Source: Pinirhizobacter soli (lineage in GTDB: Bacteria > Pseudomonadota > Gammaproteobacteria > Xanthomonadales > Rhodanobacteraceae). From it: a stretch of DNA of 64,000 nucleotides. Every line of letters begins with the position of its first letter. Position 1 is the first letter of the stretch. Of this stretch, positions 60,232 to 64,000 are shown one piece after another. The stretch lies in assembly GCF_015905305.1 (NCBI RefSeq), contig NZ_JADZLQ010000003.1, positions 372,001 to 436,000 on the forward strand, written 5' to 3'. The notes beneath the pieces are model-generated. The model was not told the DNA's origin. It was given only the letters and a program-made list of their open reading frames with translations, and made no database searches. The position numbers and the translations under genes were made by a program.

Positions 60232-60879
60232 GGACGAGCCGCCGTGCCAAATATGCTCTGGGACATGCCGGCCGGCCTGCCGGAATCCGCATGGGAACGT
60301 GTGCGCCTCGTACCTTATTGGACGTCGCGGGCAGGAAGGCTATTGCGGTCCCTGGAGAAGGAAATAGGTATCGCGTCATTGGCATTCGAACGCCTGGACG
60401 GCTCGGGTTACTTCCGCGGTTTGGCGGGCTCCGAGATCGCCCTTGAAGGCCGGATACTTGCCGCCGCCGTGGCCAAGGCCGCGCTTGGACGCCCTCGACC
60501 CTGGCGTAGCGCCTATCCCGAAGACCAGGTGCGGGAGCTTTTATTCGAGGAGTCCCGGAAAGGGCGCCTGGATAGCGGCGCGGTACGTGCACTCTTCCCA
60601 GAAGCTTCGCCATCCTCCTGGGTGGGAGCACCTGCCGCCGCCGCTCCAGCAATCATGGCGGACGACAATACGCCTCTAAGCGAGCGCGAAAAGGAAGTCT
60701 TGCGCTACATCAGCCTGGGGGAAAGCAACAAAGTGGTTGCGCAGAGGCTGTCGATCAGCCCGAGCACCGTGCGATCTCATGTTGAGAGCGTCTTCAGGAA
60801 GCTTAGGTGCACCACACGCGCGGCGGCCACATTGAGAGCCGTGCAACTGGGGATTCTTGACCCGACGAAATTTCGATAG
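60232..60879 (+). pseudogene. HD-GYP/LuxR-type regulator, C-terminal half
   Basis: After the island the frame resumes GRAAVPNMLWDMPAGLPESA and AWERVRLVPYWT, then a GYP-like ERLDGSGYFRGLAGSEIALE, and ends in a LuxR helix-turn-helix (LSEREKEVLRYISLGESNKV, ISPSTVRSHVESVFRKL). The upstream frame closes within the terminal repeat, so this is not an independent gene, though a GTG at 60244 could allow some translation. The GYP histidines are lost (AFERLDG). Confidence 0.9.
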
Positions 60880-60892
60880 AGAGTTCTTGGGA

Positions 60893-61927
60893 CTACTTGC
60901 GAATCGGCGCCGTCGACCCGCGCACCACCAGCTCCGGACTGAAGCCCTCATTGCTGATCTCTCCAGCAATACCGTGCGCCTCACGCTCAAGCTCGGCGAT
61001 CAACCGTCGCGTCGCATGCCTGCCGATGTCGGTGGTGGCCTGCCGCGCGGTGGTAAGCGCCGGCCAGCTTTGCTTGGAGAACGGGCTGTCCTCGAAGCCG
61101 GCGATGGAGAGCTCCCAGGGCACGTCGATGCCGCCGGACTTCGCCGCCGCCAGCACGCCGGCGGCGATCTCGTCGTTGGAACCGAAGATGGCCGTGGGGC
61201 GATGCTCGAGTGCCAGCAGTTTGCGCGCACCACGGAACCCATCATCGAAGGAATAATCGCCCTCGACCACCAGCTCGTTATCCAGCGGCATGCCATACGC
61301 GCGAAGCGCGTCTTCATAGCCCTGGTAGCGCTCCGGGCTGGAGCGGTGGTGCTTGCCACCCCACAGGAAGCCGATGCGATGGTGCCCCAGCTGGATCAGG
61401 TGCTCGGTAATGGCGTACGCAGCATCACGGTCGTCGACGAAGACGCAGGGGTAGCCGTCCTTTGGATCCTTGCGCGCGGAAATGATGCGCACGAACGGGA
61501 TCTTTTCGGCGGCCAGCGTCTCGATCAGATCCTTCTGCTCGGACATCGGCGGCGCCAGCACCAGGCCCGCCAGACGCGAACGCCGCACCAGTTCGCATAA
61601 TTCCTCGACCAGGGTGGGCGAGGTGGAATCGCATGGATGGATCTGCAGGCCGAAACCGCGCTCACGGCACACCGACAGCACGCCGTTCTGCATGCTGATT
61701 ACGTAGTGGGCGTTGGGGTTGTCGTATACCAGGCCAATGGCCCAGGCCCGGGTGCCGCGCAGGCTCCTTGCTGAAGGATCCGGCTGGTAGCCCAGGGCGT
61801 CGATGGCGCGCTGGACCTTCTCCCGCGTGCGCTCGTGGACGGAAGGCTCGTTGTTGATCACCCGGGAGACGGTTTTGAGCGAAACGCCTGCCTTCTCGGC
61901 AACGTCCTTGATGGTCGGACTGCGCAC
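60893..61927 (-). CDS. nagR: LacI-family regulator, NagR-like
   Basis: GTG at 61927 follows GGAGAAGAACGG and gives 344 aa. The N-terminus is a LacI helix-turn-helix (TIKDVAEKAGVSLKTVSRVI, SLRGTRAWAIGLVYDNP) and the rest a periplasmic-binding-type effector domain. It stands next to a NagP-type permease and the operators at 63345-63606 fit the LacI-type NagR box. The regulator is thus a good candidate for GlcNAc or glucose control. The ATG at 62014 would add a Pro/Arg-rich tail overlapping nagP and is less likely. Confidence 0.85.
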   Translation of the reverse strand: MRSPTIKDVAEKAGVSLKTVSRVINNEPSVHERTREKVQRAIDALGYQPDPSARSLRGTRAWAIGLVYDNPNAHYVISMQNGVLSVCRERGFGLQIHPCDSTSPTLVEELCELVRRSRLAGLVLAPPMSEQKDLIETLAAEKIPFVRIISARKDPKDGYPCVFVDDRDAAYAITEHLIQLGHHRIGFLWGGKHHRSSPERYQGYEDALRAYGMPLDNELVVEGDYSFDDGFRGARKLLALEHRPTAIFGSNDEIAAGVLAAAKSGGIDVPWELSIAGFEDSPFSKQSWPALTTARQATTDIGRHATRRLIAELEREAHGIAGEISNEGFSPELVVRGSTAPIRK

Positions 61928-62016
61928 CCGTTCTTCTCCGCCTTCGTGATCTCGCCGCCCATCGTAGCGGATGGACGGCGGGGAGAGCAGGGCTGGCGCC
62001 TTCCTGCGGGGCATGC

Positions 62017-63303
62017 TCAGCCCAGTCGGTGCTGGCCGACCTTATGTCCCGCCAGGCCGAAATAGAGGATGTACAGGTAGCAAGGCACCATCAGCGCCGC
62101 GAACACCATCTGGAAATCGTGGTGCTGCTTCAGATACCCGAAGAGGGGCGGGATGATGCCACCGCCGGCGATGCCCATGATCAGCAGCGCCGAACCGCGC
62201 TCGGTCAGGCCGCCCAGGCCGCGGATGGCCAGCGGGAAGATCGCCGGCCACATCATGGCGTTGGCAAAGCCCAGCGCGGCCACGAAGCCTACCGACACAT
62301 AGCCGGTGGTGAGCGAGGCGCCCAGCACGAACACCACGCCCAGCACCGCCGACAGCGCCAGGTAGGCGTGTTGGGTGATCACCCGCGGGATCAACACCAG
62401 GCCGGCCAGGTAGCCGGCCAGCATGGCGAACAGGGTGTACGAGGTGAAATGGCGAGTGGCCTGCAACGGCAACCCTAAGCCCTGGCCGTACGTGCCGATG
62501 GCGTCACCCGCCATCACTTCCACGCCGACGTACAGGAACAGGCACAGCACGCCCAGCCACAGGTGCGGGAAGCTGAAGATGCCGCCGTGCTCGTGGCCGA
62601 TGGTGCGTTCGGTGTTGGCACCGGAGGGCTTGATCTCCGGCAGTGGCGAGCGCACCACCCAGACCGCCAGCAGCACCAGCAGGACCGCCATCACCATGTA
62701 AGGCATGTGTACCTTGGCGGCGAAAGCATTGAGCAGGGCCTCGCGGCTGGCTGCGTCCGGCGCGGCAGCGACCTGGCTGCCGAAGTCGGCGATGTTGGAC
62801 AGCACCAGCGCACCGAACACGAAGGGCGCCAGTGCGCCGGCCACCTTGTTGCAGATACCCATGAAGGCGATGCGCTGCGCCGCGCTCTCGATCGGCCCCA
62901 GGATGCTGATGTACGGATTGGAGGCTGTTTGCAGCAGCGAAAGTCCCGCGCCGATCACGAACAGGCCCGTGAGCGCGCCGCCGAAGCTGCGCATGGAAAC
63001 GAACTGGCCGAAGATGACCGCGCCGATCGCCATCACGAACAGGCCCAGCCCCATGCCCTTCTTCATGCCCGTGCGCTTCAACACGATCGATGCCGGGATG
63101 GCCAGGAAGAAGTACGACAGGTAGAAGGCCGATGGCACCAGGAAGGCGTAGAAGTCGTCCACCTGGAAGGCGAGCTTGACGAAGGTGATCAGCGGGCCGT
63201 TGAGCCAGGTGACGAAACCGAAGATGAAGAAGAGAACGCCGATGATGATCATCGGTAGCACGCTGGACTGGCGGGCCGGCAAAGGCTCTGGAATGGCGGA
63301 CAT
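62017..63303 (-). CDS. nagP: NagP-type sugar:H+ permease (glucose/galactose MFS family)
   Basis: The product is 428 aa with 12 helices. FFIFGFVTWLNGPLITFVKL in helix 1, KRTGMKKGMGLGLFVMAIGA and LLQTASNPYISILGP mark the FucP/GluP/NagP group. In Xanthomonadales the nearby LacI regulator and GlcNAc operators point to GlcNAc (or glucose) uptake. ATG 63303 is preferred; GTG 63333 is an alternative. The three palindromes upstream should repress it. Confidence 0.88.
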   Translation of the reverse strand: MSAIPEPLPARQSSVLPMIIIGVLFFIFGFVTWLNGPLITFVKLAFQVDDFYAFLVPSAFYLSYFFLAIPASIVLKRTGMKKGMGLGLFVMAIGAVIFGQFVSMRSFGGALTGLFVIGAGLSLLQTASNPYISILGPIESAAQRIAFMGICNKVAGALAPFVFGALVLSNIADFGSQVAAAPDAASREALLNAFAAKVHMPYMVMAVLLVLLAVWVVRSPLPEIKPSGANTERTIGHEHGGIFSFPHLWLGVLCLFLYVGVEVMAGDAIGTYGQGLGLPLQATRHFTSYTLFAMLAGYLAGLVLIPRVITQHAYLALSAVLGVVFVLGASLTTGYVSVGFVAALGFANAMMWPAIFPLAIRGLGGLTERGSALLIMGIAGGGIIPPLFGYLKQHHDFQMVFAALMVPCYLYILYFGLAGHKVGQHRLG

Positions 63304-63344
63304 GACTTGTACAACTCCCCGTCGTTCGGCCACGCGCGCAATGC

Positions 63345-63362
63345 GACGACACCGTTGTCCGC
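63345..63362. promoter_or_regulatory. NagR-like operator 1
   Basis: Core GACACCGTTGTC, similar to the GACAACGTTGTC type of NagR box. It lies in the nagP leader, 42 bp before its ATG. Confidence 0.55.
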
Positions 63363-63375
63363 TTTATTGACCGGG

Positions 63376-63393
63376 CGGCGCAACGTTGTCAAT
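63376..63393. promoter_or_regulatory. NagR-like operator 2
   Basis: Core GCAACGTTGTCAAT; the right half-site is near perfect, the left weak. It lies 73 bp before the nagP ATG. Confidence 0.5.
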
Positions 63394-63715
63394 CAGCGTT
63401 TGCCCAGTACCCGGCCAGACATATGACTGACGGCATGGACCGCCACGGCATTTGCTGCACCGCAGCACGCCCTTCCACCGCCAAAACGTGGGTCTGTACA
63501 TGGCCGATATGTACATTCCCGGCAGCAACGGACAGCCGATCGTGTTGCAGCGCGTGAAGGAAAGGTTTGGATTTAGGAATTTTTCCTCGTTGACAACGTT
63601 GTCATTACGAAGCCATATTGCGGACAAGCGCGGCGCCCGGGGTACCGAAGGGCGCCCATTGGGGTCGGGCAAGGGGACAGGTGTGGCGACAGCTGCCAAC
63701 CACAGGACACTTCAG
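63394..63715. other. 322-bp intergenic region between nagP and glk
   Basis: Apart from the operator at 63589-63606, I see no gene. The ribosome-binding AGGACA of glucokinase precedes its ATG at 63716. The glk promoter should lie near the operator. Confidence 0.6.
63589..63606. promoter_or_regulatory. NagR-like operator 3 (perfect core palindrome)
   Basis: TGACAACGTTGTCA at 63591-63604 is a perfect 14-bp palindrome, and 14 of 18 positions fit the known NagR consensus AATGACARCGYTGTCATT. It lies 110 bp upstream of glucokinase and would also serve the divergent side. Confidence 0.8.
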
Positions 63716-64000
63716 ATGGTGAAACCCCAGGGTTCGCCGTTCATCGCGGCGGATGTCGGCGGCACGCATGCGCGCATCGGCCTGGTCAGCGCCCAGTTGT
63801 CCGGCGTGAACGTGCTGCATTACGAGCGTTATACCTGCGCCGACTGGCCCAGCCTTACGGCGGTGCTGAAGGATTTCTTCGGCAAGGCCGGCGTGAATGG
63901 CCCGGTCGAGCATTGCGCCGTGGCCTGTGCGGGCTACGTGCTGGACGATGCCATCGTCAACGACAACCTGGCCTGGCCGGTGTCGATCAGTGACATCCGT
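63716..64000 (+). CDS. glk: glucokinase, 5' part
   Basis: The frame runs off the window. The 95 visible codons start MVKPQGSPFIAADVGGTHAR, the phosphate-binding loop of the Glk family, and continue HCAVACAGYVLDDAIVNDNL and AWPVSI. It phosphorylates glucose (or GlcNAc as a side activity) and feeds zwf. The ATG is set by AGGACA 9 bases before. It is divergent from nagP. Confidence 0.9.
   Translation, partial: MVKPQGSPFIAADVGGTHARIGLVSAQLSGVNVLHYERYTCADWPSLTAVLKDFFGKAGVNGPVEHCAVACAGYVLDDAIVNDNLAWPVSISDIR

Noticed and set aside
60244-60879. The LuxR-type frame as an independent regulator gene
   Set aside because: It lacks the start of its domain, opens right after the terminal repeat and rejoins the upstream half exactly when the island is removed.
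1-64000. CRISPR arrays, rRNA genes, integron attC arrays
   Set aside because: No regularly spaced repeat series and no rRNA sequence seen. The nested palindromes at 27 kb lack attC-like core sites that I could confirm.

Overview
The window is high-G+C gammaproteobacterial DNA. The gene families and clusters suggest a member of the Xanthomonadales, most like the Rhodanobacteraceae (Luteibacter/Dyella type): a nagA/nagB-II/nagQ operon, a zwf-pgl-edd-eda Entner-Doudoroff cluster, nagP with a LacI regulator, a btuB riboswitch and a tripartite Emr pump. This assignment is inference, because the window has no rRNA or other marker gene.

Layout. Positions 1-8.4 kb hold the end of a DUF899 gene, a MarR-controlled EmrAB-type efflux operon with its own outer-membrane lipoprotein, a PagL-like lipid A deacylase, a DUF2239 gene and a MATE exporter. 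An RND exporter and a cobalamin-riboswitch-controlled btuB follow (8.4-13.9 kb). Then come GlcNAc catabolism (nagQ-nagB-II-nagA, minus strand) and, divergently, zwf-pgl-edd-eda plus a DMT permease (14-22.7 kb). From 22.7 to 46 kb the content is accessory: a KaiC-like ATPase/histidine kinase operon, two related tiny ORFs around an XRE regulator, GST, an orphan phage tailspike-like gene, LtrA, hydrolases, a MerR-ATPase fusion, barnase/barstar, an SDR, an MFS carrier, an amidohydrolase with a divergent LysR, and a phospholipase D-like protein.

The main discovery is at 46969-60225. A 13,257-bp element with 27-bp terminal inverted repeats (26/27 matching) and a 6-bp target duplication (GGCATC) interrupts an HD-GYP/LuxR-type regulator gene. 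Removing the element and one GGCATC restores one 502-codon reading frame exactly. The cargo is a giant YD-repeat/fibronectin-III surface protein, a separate RHS-core protein with a glucosaminidase-like toxin end and an overlapping exported probable immunity gene, an AbiJ/Abi_C-type phage-defence candidate, membrane proteins, a degenerate tyrosine recombinase and a broken IS1595 transposase. A coiled-coil/winged-helix gene lies 32-33 bp inside each terminal repeat, both reading inward. I see no intact transposase of a known family.

After the element the window returns to sugar metabolism: a LacI-type regulator, a NagP-type sugar permease, three palindromic NagR-like operators and the start of glucokinase. 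These plausibly work with the nag and Entner-Doudoroff genes some 40 kb upstream.
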